The notes below the pieces were generated by a model that was given only the letters and a program-made list of their open reading frames with translations, ran no database searches and was not told where the DNA came from. From Perca fluviatilis (Eukaryota; Chordata; Actinopteri; Perciformes; Percidae), in NCBI RefSeq assembly GCF_010015445.1, contig NC_053122.1, positions 37,921,731 to 37,985,730 on the forward strand: a stretch of 64,000 bases of DNA, written 5' to 3'. Position numbers and translations under genes: made by a program. This document shows, one piece after another, positions 37,072 to 49,413 of this stretch (its first letter is position 1; each line of letters begins with the position of its first letter).

Positions 37072-37904
37072 CCAAGGAACACATTGGGCAATGTGAATCC
37101 CTGATTTTCTGATTATTTCACAGCCTCTCTGTGTGAACGGTGAATATTAAATCACTGTGCAGACTGCCTCCTGACATGTGCAGACCAGCCATGTCAAAAA
37201 CACACCCAGGAGAGAATAAAGGCTTGGAGTTGCGGAGGAGGCAATAAATCAAAGTCTTTCTTTCATCTATCATACACCGAGAGAAATCGGCCTGTCATTC
37301 AAACCCGAATGGGCAGATATCAACATATTAAAAGAGTAAAAAAAAAATTATTTTACTATGTTTTTGTGTCTAAGTGACTGATGGGAACAACAATCTTTGA
37401 CATTGGTCCAGTATTAAGCGAGATCGCTGCAGTCGGCAGCAGAGAAACAAGCTACAATGTAGGTTATCGGGCAATTGCACATCTTCAATTTTACATCCAC
37501 AAAAGGTGCTCGTTTTGCCACTGACATGCTCAGATTATTATTCTATATGTCTGACAACATTATGGGAAGGGTTCCTACAGAGATTTTTTTGTTAAAGAGA
37601 TCTGTTCAACATGACACACGCCACACTACGCCATTTCAGCATTAAAACTAGAGCTAAAACTAAAGCCGTCTTTACTCATCAAATTTGATAACAAAAAAAA
37701 AAAAAAGGAAAGTAAAGCTGAAATGTTTTGGCTTGTAAGAAATACACTGCAGGACATTTTAAGGATAGTTCTTTAGTTTTAAATTCTATTGACTACTTAA
37801 AAGAGGTTTAAAGTGAGCTAATGGGCTGGTGCCTGTGCAGACCAGGTGAGCTACATCCATCCGGTCACCACCCTCCAAACTCAGGATGGACCATCTTTGA
37901 AAAT
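37072..37904. other. Intronic stretch, nothing recognised
   Basis: AT-rich with A runs at 37339 and 37692. No gene seen. Confidence 0.45.
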
Positions 37905-38135
37905 AGACTGTACAACTACTCAAAGCGCTTTAACATAGTACAGGAACCATTCACGATTCACACACATGCATACACTGTGGCCGAGGCTGCCGTACAAGGT
38001 GCCACCTGCTCATCAGATAAACAATTTGGGGTTCAGTGTCTTGCCCAAGGACACTTTGACATGGGACTGCAGGGCTAGGGATCAAACCACCAATCTTCCG
38101 ATTGGTAGACGACTGCTCTATCACCTGAGCCACAG
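37905..38135 (-). mobile_element. tRNA-derived SINE, family 2, copy 3
   Basis: The minus strand reads GGCTGTGGCTCAGGTGATAG (A box) and GGTGGTTTGATCCC (B box), then the family 2 body. The 3' tail is partly degraded. Confidence 0.85.
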
Positions 38136-38837
38136 CCTCCAGGAGCGACCAGGACAGCAGGCAGAGACATCACACTGATGAAGAGTGACGTTCAAGGCCG
38201 CCATGCCGCCGCTCTGCCCAAAGGCCAATAACCATCTACAGTATCTGTCAGAGGCACAGCTCTCGCCTGGCCTGTCCTATATTTAGCAGACAAAGCCTCA
38301 TCAGCCTAAGTACTGAATTCAATTTCAAGGGACATCATTATCTACACTCATAAATCATTTTGGGTTATGCTAATGTGGGCTCTTCATCCTCTGAGCAGCA
38401 TGTGGTTTTCCGTGTCCAAGCTTAACCTCACGCCCGTCTCCAAGTATCACTGTGCTTCAAATATTTGGACTTTGCCAATGTAGGGCCTCTATTCCTTCGA
38501 AATGCATTTGGGTTTGCATGGGGAACATGCTTGTTGGCCTGACCTTTGCACTTGGTTTGTTTTTTTACATCACTATACCACCAGGTTCCTCATGTCGCTG
38601 CTGGCAATTAACAGCTGGAGCAACAGGCTCTGCTGGGGAGGGGAATAAAATCAAATGTTAAGACTCTGGCAGGAAGACTCCCACAGGAAGTTCAGAGGCA
38701 GGAGGAAGAAAATAATAAACCAGCATCTAAACAATGAGGCCATAAAACAAGAGCAGAAATACAACATTTAGGCTGTTATTGTAAAACAGGGAGAGAATAA
38801 CCGTTTGGTAAGAATATGAAGTCCTCAGACTTCACTT
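38136..38837. other. Intronic stretch, nothing recognised
   Basis: No gene or defined repeat seen. Confidence 0.45.
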
Positions 38838-39058
38838 CAGGCTGGCTAATATATCGATAAAATATCAATACCGATATGAGGCTAGATATCGTATTAAATT
38901 TTGGATATCGTAATATAAGTGTTGTCTTTTCCTGGTTTAAAAGGCTGCATTACAGTTAAGCAATGTCATTTGCTCAAGTTACCAGACTGTTCTAGGTGTT
39001 CCGTTATTTGCCTTTACCCACTTAGTCATTATATCCACATTATTGATGATTATTTAAA

Positions 39059-39579
39059 AAGGTCCTATGGCATGAAAATTTCACTTTGAGGTTTTTAAAC
39101 TTTAATATGAGTTCCCCCAGCCTGCCTATGGTCCCCCAGTGGCTAGAAATGGTGATAGGTGTAAACCGAGCCCTGGGTATCCTGCTCTGCCTTTGAGAAA
39201 ATGAAAGCTCAGATGGGCCGATCTGGAATCTTCTCCTTATGATGTCATAAGGAGCAAGGTTACCTCCCCTTTCTCTGCTTTACCCGCCCAGAGAATTTAG
39301 CCCACCCATGAGAGAGAGAGACATCGTGGCTTTCAAACGAGCAAAGTGGCAGTTGGTCAAGGCCACACCCCCACCCTCCACCTTGCCCCCCCTCTCTCCT
39401 CCTCAATAGCTACAGACACAGAAATGGCACATCCTAAAGAAAGCTCATTGTGGGACTTGCTGTAGTGGCTGTAATTCTGCACCAAAGATGAATTTCGAGA
39501 AAGACACTTCAGATACAGTATTAGGGGACCACTAAGGCCTACATAAAGGCGTCCAAAAAGCAGCATGTCATAGGACCTT
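39059..39579 (+). mobile_element. TIR element with AAGGTCCTATG ends
   Basis: The ends AAGGTCCTATGGCATG and CATGTCATAGGACCTT are inverted repeats (15 of 16). It is 521 bp with no transposase frame. Its right end touches the next element without a gap. Confidence 0.75.
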
Positions 39580-40612
39580 TACCGTATTTTCCGCACTATA
39601 AGGCGCACCGGATTATAAGGCGCACCTTCAATGAATGGCCTATTTTAGAACTTTTTTCATATATAGGGCGCACCGGATTATAAGGCGCATAGAATAGAAG
39701 ATACTGCAGTTAAACGTTTGACTGGGGTTGCGTTATGCATCCACTAGATGGAGCTGTGCTAAAGGGAATGTCAACAAAACCGTCAGATAAAGTCAAACTT
39801 TATGAAGCGTTCTGACAACTCCGTTCACTCCCTAGACAGTATATAATATCCTTATAGCATTTAAATCTAAGTGGTCCGATTAAATAGCGATCGTCTCAAC
39901 GTGGTCCCTGACATGTTGTCATCGGCTTGTCCGCTTCCATTGGCCATATCAGAGGCAAACCTGAACGGATTGGCTAATATGAGCTACCAATCGAAAGCTT
40001 AGAAGCTAGGGAATACGATGACGCCCACATCGATCATGTAGCAAGCTAGGCAGAGAAGCTAGCGGCGATGACAAGTGCGGAAATGGAAAACGCGTTTTTC
40101 CGTTGTGATTCGGCCAGAAACATCAACATTGTGAGGCGAACAGATCGTTTTGGAATATAAAGCTTGGATATTACATTTCCTTGGACTTTTGTGGATTTAT
40201 GAAAATCAAGTTTTGGCCAAAATACCACTTTGTTGCTGAAAGGACAACGAAATCAGGTATGGATGCACTCTCGACAGCTGCGCAGATTATGGTTGAATTG
40301 TTTTATTGTAAATTGTTTACTTTGTAACAGTTGTGTAACTGCTATAAATCATCGTATGCTTTGTATGTGGGCTTAAATTAATCATTAGAGGCTAAGCTTT
40401 CAATTGGTGTGTCGCATGGCTGTATATTTTGAATATTTAATGCTTTAAAGTTATAAAAACGCGAATGAGTGGAAGTTTTATCGAGGTTACAGCGACGCAG
40501 TGATCCGAGAGGTTGATCCATATATAAGGCTCTCCGGATTATAAGGCGCACTGTCGTTTTTTGAGAAAATTAAAGGCTTTTAAGTGCGCCTTATAGTGCG
40601 GAAAATACGGTA
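39580..40612 (+). mobile_element. TIR element with ACCGTATTTTCCGCACTATA ends
   Basis: The terminal repeats CCGTATTTTCCGCACTATAA and TTATAGTGCGGAAAATACGG are perfect and continue with GGCGCAC. TA flanks both sides (39580-39581, 40611-40612), as for Tc1/mariner-type insertion. The motif GGATTATAAGGCGCAC recurs subterminally (39610, 39673, 40536). About 1.03 kb with no transposase frame. Superfamily is inferred from the TA flanks only. Confidence 0.8.
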
Positions 40613-40746
40613 ATTAAAATCTCATTGTGTAAATATTTTGTGAAAGCACCAATTGTCAAACCAGCAATATTACCGCAATATCGACATTGAGGTATTTGGT
40701 CAAAAGTATCGTGATATTTGATTTCCTCCAAACCGCCTAGCTCTAC

Positions 40747-43700
40747 TCCGACTCAATCCCATCCCCTGGCTCCATCAGGCTGCACTGAGGGATACTGTAT
40801 ATGGGAGCTATGCTGCTGTTTGTTCAGTGTCCTGACATTCCTCAGAGACAATCCTCTCCCTGTGCTCCGCGCTCCACACACAGAGAGTCCTTGACATTTC
40901 AGTCAGTCTGTCCGCTGGGTGGACAAGCGACACTCAGGCCTGTGAACAAGGCCAGCCTGCCTGCCGAAAACAAGTGCACATTCATTTTTCATTTAGTGAA
41001 CACTATGGTCTAAAGTAACTCACACTGAATGAGCCGATGGGGGAGGGCTGATGGGGCTCGCACTGATTGGACTCCTCAAACATGGTTTTTGGTCATGTTA
41101 TGGCCACATAATGGATATTGTAGAACAGGGTTAGGGTTCATATGTCATGACTGTGTCATGACAGTGTCATGTCACTCTTATGTAGATACCTTCAAGTAAA
41201 GTGTTACCCAATCCTTTTTCAAGTTGCAGCCATGTAATTAAGTAAAGGATTTGAGTTCTGAGTATTCCCAGATGGTCAGCCTGGCAGCACTATGAAGCAA
41301 AGTCAAAGTGGTACGGCATGAAAGAGAGAGACACATTTTTCAAATACACTCATGACCAGAAGACTAAGAGTCCACAGAGAACATTGTTCCTTTGAGCAGG
41401 CCACTTGGAGACAATGTCTGGGCTTTGTAACCTCCATGTTTGTTATGGGAGAAAGTTGATGACTACTCCGTTATGCTTGGCCAGCTTAGTATAACTATCA
41501 GTTGAGCCTATTTAAATGTTGCCGTGGCTCAAACCACAAAACTCCCGGGTGAATTCAACCTGAGCTGACTTGAACAGAGAGGTGAATACAGCGCAGTGTT
41601 CTCAACACAAGTAATGACGCTGTTCTGTGAGCAATCACTCAAACTGCTAATAACTTCAATAACATGGTCACGCCAGATGCTTTATGGTGTCACATGTGAA
41701 CACAGTATATCTAACAGTGGAGGCCTACTTCAACAAGACTCGCATTTAACATCCAAGTCGTGAAGTCTTCTTGGACTTAAATCATCGTAAACTCACACTT
41801 GCGGTTGGCTTCTGCAATGACCGTATACTCCTGAAAACACACAAGCTTTCTCAGCATCCAACCCTGGTTTTCCACACTCTTCTGGGAAGACACGCTAAGA
41901 ATCCCTTTCATAAATAAACCACGGCTTCCAGCTGAAAGACCTGGTAGACAAAGGTTGACAAAAACCATCAGAGCGGAGCAGATATCATAAAACGTTTTCA
42001 TAAGCTTCCTGATCCTTCTTCCCTGAACCAGTTTACATTCAGGAGCTTCCGCTGTTTATGGAAGAAAGTCTACAGCTGAACCAAAAGGCGGCGGGGGGGT
42101 GGTGAGTAGACATCTAAAACACCACCCTGTGTTGCAAGCAAAAAGAACTCATCAAAAAGAACTTCAAGTACTGGTGATAATTCTCTGAAGCATCTGTCAC
42201 CCAAAATAGTTACTGTTGTCAGAACGTCTCTGGCCTACTTTGTTTGTCAGCGGGGGCCCTGCTGGGGGATGCAGGTCCATATGTAGCCAGCTTCGGTGCA
42301 CATGGTTGGGGTGCCAATGCTCAGCTGACTGGGATCCATGCCAGGGTTCAAGTAATCTGTTTTCATAGCACTCTGTAAACCACTTAAGCGCTCTGTGTCA
42401 TTAAGTCTTATGATCTGGACTCTCATTAACTATGGTCTGGTTGGGAAAAAAAAAAAAAAATCCATTTTAGTTTAATTGTGATTTGTTTGGACCAATATTA
42501 AGATTACGATCTAATATGCAATTCTTTAAAGTTCCTTATCTGTATTAATATTATTGAAAAATAAATATGAATCATCTCCCATCAGTAACAGTATTGTAAC
42601 AAATCACCCTAACTGATGTTAGTCAACCCAGATTTCTTTAGTCGCTTAGTTCATTTTTCAGTTAACTTTTACAGATCTGTCAATTAAATGTGTGATAAAT
42701 GAGTGAATTTCTTTAATCGAGGACAGCCCCAGTGTTTCCCCTATAACCGTACAGGGCTGGCAGGCGGCCAGGCCAACAGGAACCCCCGTAAGTTGAACAC
42801 AGGGAGCAGAGATAACATTGTCGGTAGCCTAACGGCTACAAACTGGCTCGTTAATGAACACCACGCCAACGTGCTGATGGATTCTGTGATGTAATTTTAG
42901 CTGAGCTGGAGCAGAGAATTTTCTGATAAAACAGTTGGATGATGCAGTTTTGCCCTCATTGTTCAAGTGCTGTGCGGTGGATCCAATTCATGCCAATGTG
43001 AAGAGTGGTTGATGTGGACTAGAAACTTTAAAGTGTTAAATTGAGAACGGAATTTTGTGTGGTGGTGACGGCACCCCAGTACTTTGTGTTGCAGCAAACC
43101 TGATCAACAAGTGGAACATTCAGCACAAGGAGGATTACTGCATCTACAGAATACCCCACGGAAAACCTTGTAGCAGGCATTCTATGCAACGATATGAAAA
43201 GGTTTCCTGGCAAGGTCTCAATAACATTTTAAGTTTGCGGAATATTCTCCAGTAGGGTGCTGAATGATGCTTTGATCCTTTCATTGTTTAACACAGGGTT
43301 CCTCCATTACTTGAAATAGGTTGGTCAACGGTTGCTCTTACTGTAACAATTGTGAAAAACAGCATGAGCTCAACTTCTTAAATGCAAATTCTCTCTCTCA
43401 TTTCTATCATCACATCATGATGTCAAACACTAGTAGGGATGACAGATCACTTCTGTAAATTACTCACAGTGAATCAGTGTTATTTAGCTATTAGTTTTGC
43501 ACAGAGCGGCAAAGAAGCACCGTGGGAAACGTAGTAATGCCAACATCATTAAATGGCACAAAAAAAAAGCAATTTTCATGTCCTGAGGTAAAAAAAAAGA
43601 TGATATACTTTGCAGCTGCTGACTGCAATCACCTTCCTGGTGTTCAAAGCCCTTTCTGTAATGTCAATCATTTGATAGAATTCTTATGGTCTCCATGTTC

Positions 43701-43782
43701 AAGACAATTTGCAAAGATTGTATTTCACACAGGAAGCCTCACATGGCTGTCTTCAGTTCCTTCCCGTGCCTCTTTAAAAGAA
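40747..43782. other. Intronic stretch of 3 kb, nothing recognised but one short repeat
   Basis: 41165-41210 matches the right half of the foldback at 57454-57535. An A run lies at 42449-42463. No gene seen. Confidence 0.5.
41165..41210 (+). repeat. Half of a GTGTTACCC foldback repeat
   Basis: CACTCTTATGTAGATACC followed by TTCAAGTAAAGTGTTACCC is nearly identical to 57499-57535. Confidence 0.75.
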
Positions 43783-43938
43783 TCAGAATCAGAATCAGAA
43801 AAGCTTTATTGCCAAGTACATTTTTTACACATACAAGGAATTTGTTTTGGTGTCGTAGGTGCATGTCACACATTATCTAAAATAAGTTAAACAAACAGGT
43901 TAACAGAACAGACAATATAAGTATAAATATATGTGTAG

Positions 43939-43969
<31 letters not shown>

Positions 43970-44054
43970 GGATGTAAAATAAGAGTAACAATTAAGATGA
44001 AAAGAGCAGAGTAAGTACAGTGGCATGTAGAGCCAGAGGTGGGTGTGGAGAGAG

Positions 44055-44747
44055 TCAGGGTGGTTTCCGGGCCTTGTTAATAAGGCTAGTGATGGAGGGG
44101 AAAAAGCTGTTCATGTGACGTGAGGTTTTGGTCCTGATGGACCTCAGCCTCCTGCCAGAGGGGAGTGGCTCAAAGAGTTTGTGTCCGGGGTGGGAGGGAT
44201 CAGGCACAATCTTTCCAGCACGCTTCAGAGTCCTGGTGGCGTAAAGGTCCTGGAGCGGCAGCAGATTGCAGCCAATCACCTTCTCTGCAGACCGAATGAC
44301 ACGCTGCAGTCTGCCCTTGTCCTTGGCAGTGGCAGCAGCGTACCAGATGGTGATGGAGGATGTGAGGATGGACTCAATGATGGCTGTGTAGAAGTGCAAC
44401 ATCATTGTCTTTGGCAGGTTGAATTTATTCAGCTGCCGCAGGAAGTACATCCTCTGTTGTGCTTTCTTGACGAGGGAGCTGATGTTCAGCTCCCATTTGA
44501 GGTCCTGGGAGATTGTAGTTCCCAGGAAGTGGAAAGACTCCACAATGTTAATTGTGGAGTCACTGAGTGTGATGGGGGCAGGTGGGGCTGAATTCTTCCT
44601 GAAGTCCACAACCATCTCCACTGTCTTTAGAGTGTTAAGCTCTAGGTTGTTTTGCTTGCACCACTTCACCAGGTGGTCAGCCTCCGACCTGTAAGCCGGA
44701 CTCGTCTCCATCAGAGATGAGTCCGATGAGGGAGGTGTCGTCCGCAA
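44055..44747 (-). pseudogene. LINE ORF2 C-terminal part
   Basis: A 230-residue frame covers the part after the catalytic site: DHLVKWCKQNNLELN, then KTVEMVVDFRK, FHFLGTTISQDLKW and SITIWYAAATAKDKGRLQRV, ending GRRLRSIRTKTSRHMNSFFP. This is the conserved thumb/C-terminal region of CR1-clade ORF2. It overlaps the catalytic piece at 44677-45168 in another frame, so at least one frameshift separates them. Confidence 0.9.
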
Positions 44748-45168
44748 ACTTTAGAAGTTTGACAGAGTGGTGACTGGAAGTGCAGCTGTTGGTGTACAGG
44801 GAGAAGAGTAGAGGAGAAAGAACACAGCCCTGAGGGGATCCGGTGCTGATGGTCTGTGAGTCGGAGATGTCTTTCCCCAGCTTCACATGCTGCTTCCTGT
44901 CAGACAGGAAGTCCGTGATCCACCTGCAGGTGGAGTCAGGCACACCAAGCAGGGAGAGTTTCTCCTGGAGCAGAGCCGGGATGATGGTGTTAAAGGCAGA
45001 GCTGAAGTCCACAAAAAAGATCCTGGCGTAGTTTCCTGTGGAGTCCAGCTGCTGGAGGATGTAGTGGAGGGCCAGGTTGACTGCATCATCTACAGACCTA
45101 TTGGCTCTGTAGGCAAACTGCAGGGGGTCCAGGAGGGGGTCGGTGATGGCTTTGAGGTATGAAAGCAC
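44677..45168 (-). pseudogene. LINE reverse transcriptase core
   Basis: A 163-residue frame contains QFAYRANRSVDDAV, FFVDFSSAFNTI (motif A), STGSPQGCVLSPLLFSLYTN (motif B) and FADDTSLIG (motif C, the YxDD-equivalent). These are diagnostic of Rex1/Babar-type CR1 reverse transcriptases. The N terminus is cut by a frameshift near 45170. Confidence 0.93.
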
Positions 45169-45221
45169 AAAGGCTCAAAGGACTTCATAACCACAGAGGT
45201 CAGGGGCCGGGTCTGAAGTCA

Positions 45222-45668
45222 TTAAGTCCTGGGTTCCTGGCTTCTTAGAGGAAGGGGATGATTGTTGAGGACTTGAAGCAGGCTGGCATGAGGCATGTCT
45301 CCAGTGAGGTGTTGAAAATGTCTGAACACTGGAGACAGCTGGTCAGCACAGTGCTTCAAGCTGGATGGGGAGACAGCATCTGGTCCAGCAGCTTTCCTGG
45401 GTTCGTTCTGTCTCCTGAACAGTCTGTTGATGTCTTCCTCATTGATGGAGAGAGTCGTCACTGAGGTGGGTGGGGAGGTGGAGGGGGGGGGGACCTTTAA
45501 GGTGGGAGAGGTGGAGGTGATGCACTGTAGCTGTAGCTGTTGGGAGGTGTCGCGGGGGATTGAATCAGGGAAGACCCTTTGTTGGGAGGTGTTGAGGGGG
45601 ATGGTTACAGGACCGACCCTTTGTCCAAAAAGGACTCCTTTAGGAAATGAAATGCTGTGCCAGGTCAT
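45222..45668 (-). pseudogene. LINE ORF2 linker and start of reverse transcriptase
   Basis: The frame includes INEEDINRLFRRQNEPRKAA followed by GPDAVSPSSLKHCADQL, matching the KAxGPDxVxPxxLK motif before the fingers domain. Upstream residues are Pro/Thr/Ser-rich linker. A frameshift after 45230 separates it from the core. Confidence 0.85.
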
Positions 45669-45675
45669 GTTTTAG

Positions 45676-46395
45676 GACATTTTTCACAGTAGTTTGGTCA
45701 AGGGCAAAGTCAGCGGCCCAGGGATCATCAGTGAAGCTTTTAATCCTGCACTGTGCCCGTTTTGGAAGCAGGAACCCCTGGCTGGTACAGCCTGGTGACA
45801 TGAGGATCAAACAGATGAACTGTAAAATGATTTGAGCTTTCGACCCAACATGGGGTAGGTCTACTGCACCTACACTAACAGTACAATCACATTAGGGGTT
45901 TCTTTAGCTCCAATCAAATGAGAAATCAGTCCGGAACTAACCTTTGATCTAGGTTCATTTCACAGACAATACATATCTAAACTAAATAAACATTCCTGCG
46001 TTTAAATAAAATATGCATGGTATGAGCATGCCCCATGGATGGAATAATATAACTACTGTTCAGATGGCATTTTAACACTTGCATTGTTATACTGCATTGT
46101 TAGCAAGTAAACAGGAGAGATAAAAAGCCTCACTGTATAAGCTCAAGGTGTAAAAACTATTGCACATGGTTCTCTCTTTACTATGCAGCCGTCAAAATGG
46201 GCGGCAATATCGTTTCTTGGCAACTGGGATAAACAGATGCACTTCAAACAAACTACAGATGGGAACAAAGACAAGCAATTGGGTAAGTAGACCAATGAGG
46301 TTTGAGTTAAGGCTGACTCAGACAAAACAAACAGTTTTAGCTCCAGTAGCAGAATTAATCTCCGTCCATATTAACACGTCTGACAACGCATATCC
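45676..46395. other. Intronic stretch, nothing recognised
   Basis: The first 150 bp may still be LINE. The rest shows no gene or repeat. Confidence 0.4.
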
Positions 46396-48011
46396 AGGGT
46401 TCTCAAGTGTCACGCATTGAGCGTGACAGTCACTCATTTCGGTCTTTTGTCACGCACTCCCGCCACACATTGTATTTCTCACGCGTAAAAATTATTTATA
46501 ATAAATTCAATATGCCGCAGCGCCCAAAATTTCTCTGGCTGCGCCGCTTTCACTATGGAACCGGCAGGAATCAAGCGCGTCTGGCCGTTTTACAGTTGTG
46601 CGGAGGCTCCACGCAGAGCTCTTGCAGTAGTCTACATAAGTGGCCTGATGTTTATGCTTGTGCGCTGGTGTGTGCGTCGAGCCACATGTGTGTGTGGGGG
46701 GAGTGTGTGGTAGAGGGAGAAGTGAGAGAGTGACGGCGATTATCTTTGGAGCAAGTAGCGACTCTAGAGTCCTAGTGAGAGAACCAAAGTGTCTCCCCTG
46801 TTCTTTCTGACCACGGTGGGAAATCTGTAGCAGGAAAAGTTAACCCTCTCCTTGATTTCATGTTGTTTAGGGAGAAATAGAACCAGGAAACGAGTCAGGG
46901 GAAATGCAACGCTACCAAGCCCATAGACCGTGACCAAGCCACGGTAGCTTACATTTTTAATGCTTAAATCGAGCCTGCCACTTATCAGCCAAACAAAAAA
47001 AAGAAAGGGGCTACACAATAGCCAATCAGAAAATAGCACTATTTTATCTGGGTAAGATTTAATGCAGCAACCAATGAAAAAAAAAGCAAAGCATACAGAC
47101 ACTTCCCTAAACATTCGCTCATTCAGAGACCAGAGACCCAAACGGGGCTCTGTGTCTGTCAGAAGGTCTGAGATCTACCGTATCAGCAGAGCAATCACGT
47201 AATGCACAGCAGACTATGGTGCAGGTAGATTATTTTCTGAAATATATTGACTATTATAACTTTATTTTTCTCAAAGTATCACGACTCCTCCAAAACTCAG
47301 ATAAAAGAGATATTTTGAATTTGCAGAAATCTTGCTCTAACAAATCATATTACAGTACAGGGGTTTATTAATTCATTAAAATGAATTAATGTATCATTGA
47401 CGTGAATAATTGTCATATGCACATTTAAGGAGGTTACTTCCTCAACAAAAGATGCAAAAGGGAAGATTAAATGATGCTAGGCTACATGTGTGCTGACTCA
47501 GATATAATTAGAAAAGCTGATCTACAGGAGAATAAATAGATGAAAGCAATACAGAATGCCTGAGCCTAACTGCCATATATTCCATTATGTTTTTATATTT
47601 GGATTTTAATCTATGTTTACCTTTACATAAAGATTTCCAGCATAAATTGATTCAGAAAAAGGTAGAAATAGGTGCATACAAATTCACCAGAATGCAGGAA
47701 ATGAAGAGTTTAATGCTCAAAATTTTCTGGGGGAGGACCCCCAGATCCCCCCTATTATCATAAGTAACCATGCAGAAATTGAATAAATACTTTGTATTTG
47801 GTTGAATTGTAGTGCCATGTGTCAAATCTTTTCTTGTGTAAATCTGAGCAATTATTAATAATAACAAAAAAAACACTAATAATAATAATAATATTAATGA
47901 AACACCCCTATTCCTGCGACTTGTCCAACCCGCCACCAATCTATGATCCTTTTTTTTGGGGGGGGGGGGGAGAGGTATCACTCTTGCCTGTCTTCAAAAC
48001 TTGAGAGCCCT
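46396..48011 (+). mobile_element. hAT element (AGGGTTCTCAAGT ends), 1.6 kb
   Basis: The ends AGGGTTCTCAAGT and ACTTGAGAGCCCT are inverted repeats with one mismatch. The flanks GCATATCC (46388-46395) and GCATATCA (48012-48019) are an 8-bp duplication with one mismatch. It is long enough to be a deletion derivative of an autonomous hAT, but no transposase frame survives. A hydrophobic open frame at 46764-47141 (minus) has no transposase motif. Confidence 0.85.
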
Positions 48012-48019
48012 GCATATCA

Positions 48020-49413
48020 CATGACCATTCACATACATACACTGGGCATGTAGGTGCCGGTGTAAATAGGAAGCAGAGTGTCTGACTTTACTCTGCGGTT
48101 GAAAATCAGGGATGTAGAAGATGAAAATACTTTGGAGACAGAACAATGGCAAAAAGAGCAGGGATTTATTAGCTTGGAGCGACGACGAGGTGGAACTGTT
48201 ACTGAAAGGTACGTAAGGCTACCTAACAGATAAGACTGACGGAAGTGCGTTGTGGTTTTCAAAGGTCTCCGTTTGTGTTCATCCAGACTACAAAGCAACC
48301 ACAGAGATTTTAAACCAAAACCGGGGGCAGCAGTGTTTCCAAATGTCTCCGTTTTAGGGGATAGGAAACGCCGGATTAGTATGGATTCGAGGCAAAAGAT
48401 ATTAGTTTTTAAACCAAAACGTAGTAGTGTAGAAGTAGCCTTAGTAAAAGATGCCTCCGTCAGCGTGAATGCTCTACACCCTTTGGCCCTGACACTTTGA
48501 GTTCAATGTCCCTTTGACGCATCCAATAATATCACTCTTTTGAACAAAATGGGGCCAACTTGAAGATTGGGAGCTTTTCCTTTGAAGACGTGGCACATTT
48601 CTGGTGGCGAACATGTTAATCTGTAGGACTGTAACAGCAGCAGTTAACTCTCACAGCATGCAGGACTGCTGATCCCCAGGCCCCATCCTCCATCAAAGGC
48701 TCCTGCACACTAATTAATAACAGTTATTTGTGCAATGAATTGAATGATATCTTGAGCACACTGCAGCACATGGGAACATCTCACCAGGACAAGATTACTA
48801 ACAGGTTGACAGACTGGCGTCAGACCACAACAGTACTGCTCAAATGTAATGGTTTTCTGAGCTCAATCCACATTAAGGTTATCTTTGGATTATTAGTTTT
48901 TAACCTAACCTGTGAATTGTCAAATTTCACACATGAACATATAATTTTCTCTTCACATCTGCCACTGAATGTATCACCAACTCAAAAATGTAATCATTTC
49001 CCTCTGGTTTGCTATAACACCCTATTAACCAGAGGACATCTTTCAAACAAACATTCTTGTTCTGGGGAGGCATCTCATCATCTTGAAACTTCCAATTTCA
49101 ACATCACCAAAAGTTAGCATTGATGGCTGCCATGATTAGAAGATGATTCGTCATATCATTTTATGTAATTCATTAACCAAAAAAATGCCAGAGTATGCTG
49201 TTTCCACTTCTCAAATGTGAGAATTAAATGCTTTCCTTTCTTTGATGCAATTGTAGACTGAATACGTTTGGTTTTTCCACTGTTGGTCAGTGATAAACAA
49301 TTTGAAGACAGTATCTCAGGCTCAACAAAAAAAGCAAACATGAGTTGCAGCGCTGATGAGTTCATCTGAACCCATAATTTGAAGTAAAAATCACAACATA
49401 GTACTATTAAAAC
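48020..49413. other. Intronic stretch; possible MITE end near 48230-48450
   Basis: CAAATGTCTCCGTTTTAGGG and GTGTAGAAGTAGCCTTA resemble the ends of GTTTACAC-type MITEs like 16260-17142, but no paired end is clear. 48450-49400 shows nothing. Confidence 0.35.

Larger units (their letters stand above)
38838..40746 (-). mobile_element. Family A hAT copy split by two abutting transposons
   Basis: The right piece (40613-40746) is the reverse complement of the family A left end (GACCAAATACC, GCACCAATTG). The left piece (38838-39058) is the reverse of the family A right end, with the words CTTTTCCTGGTTTAAAAGGC and ACCAGACTGTT shared with 9290-9380. Between them sit 39059-39579 and 39580-40612. Confidence 0.72.
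43783..45675 (-). mobile_element. 5'-truncated Rex1/Babar-like (CR1 clade) LINE with reverse transcriptase remains
   Basis: The 3' end is the repeated TCAGAA run at 43783-43800 preceded on the minus strand by a 3' UTR with TTGGCAATAAAGC. An internal (CA)n lies at 43943-43969. The minus strand then holds consecutive ORF2 pieces. The 3' end of the same family is at 61015-61188. Frameshifts make this copy inactive. It may extend to about 45830. Confidence 0.9.

Noticed and set aside
45676..45835. Possible further upstream LINE coding sequence
   Set aside because: A weak resemblance only. I could not match any conserved motif, so it was left out of the LINE call.
46764..47141. 125-residue hydrophobic open frame (minus strand) inside the hAT element
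   Set aside because: No transposase motif, no codon bias, and membrane-like composition expected from AT-rich antisense DNA.
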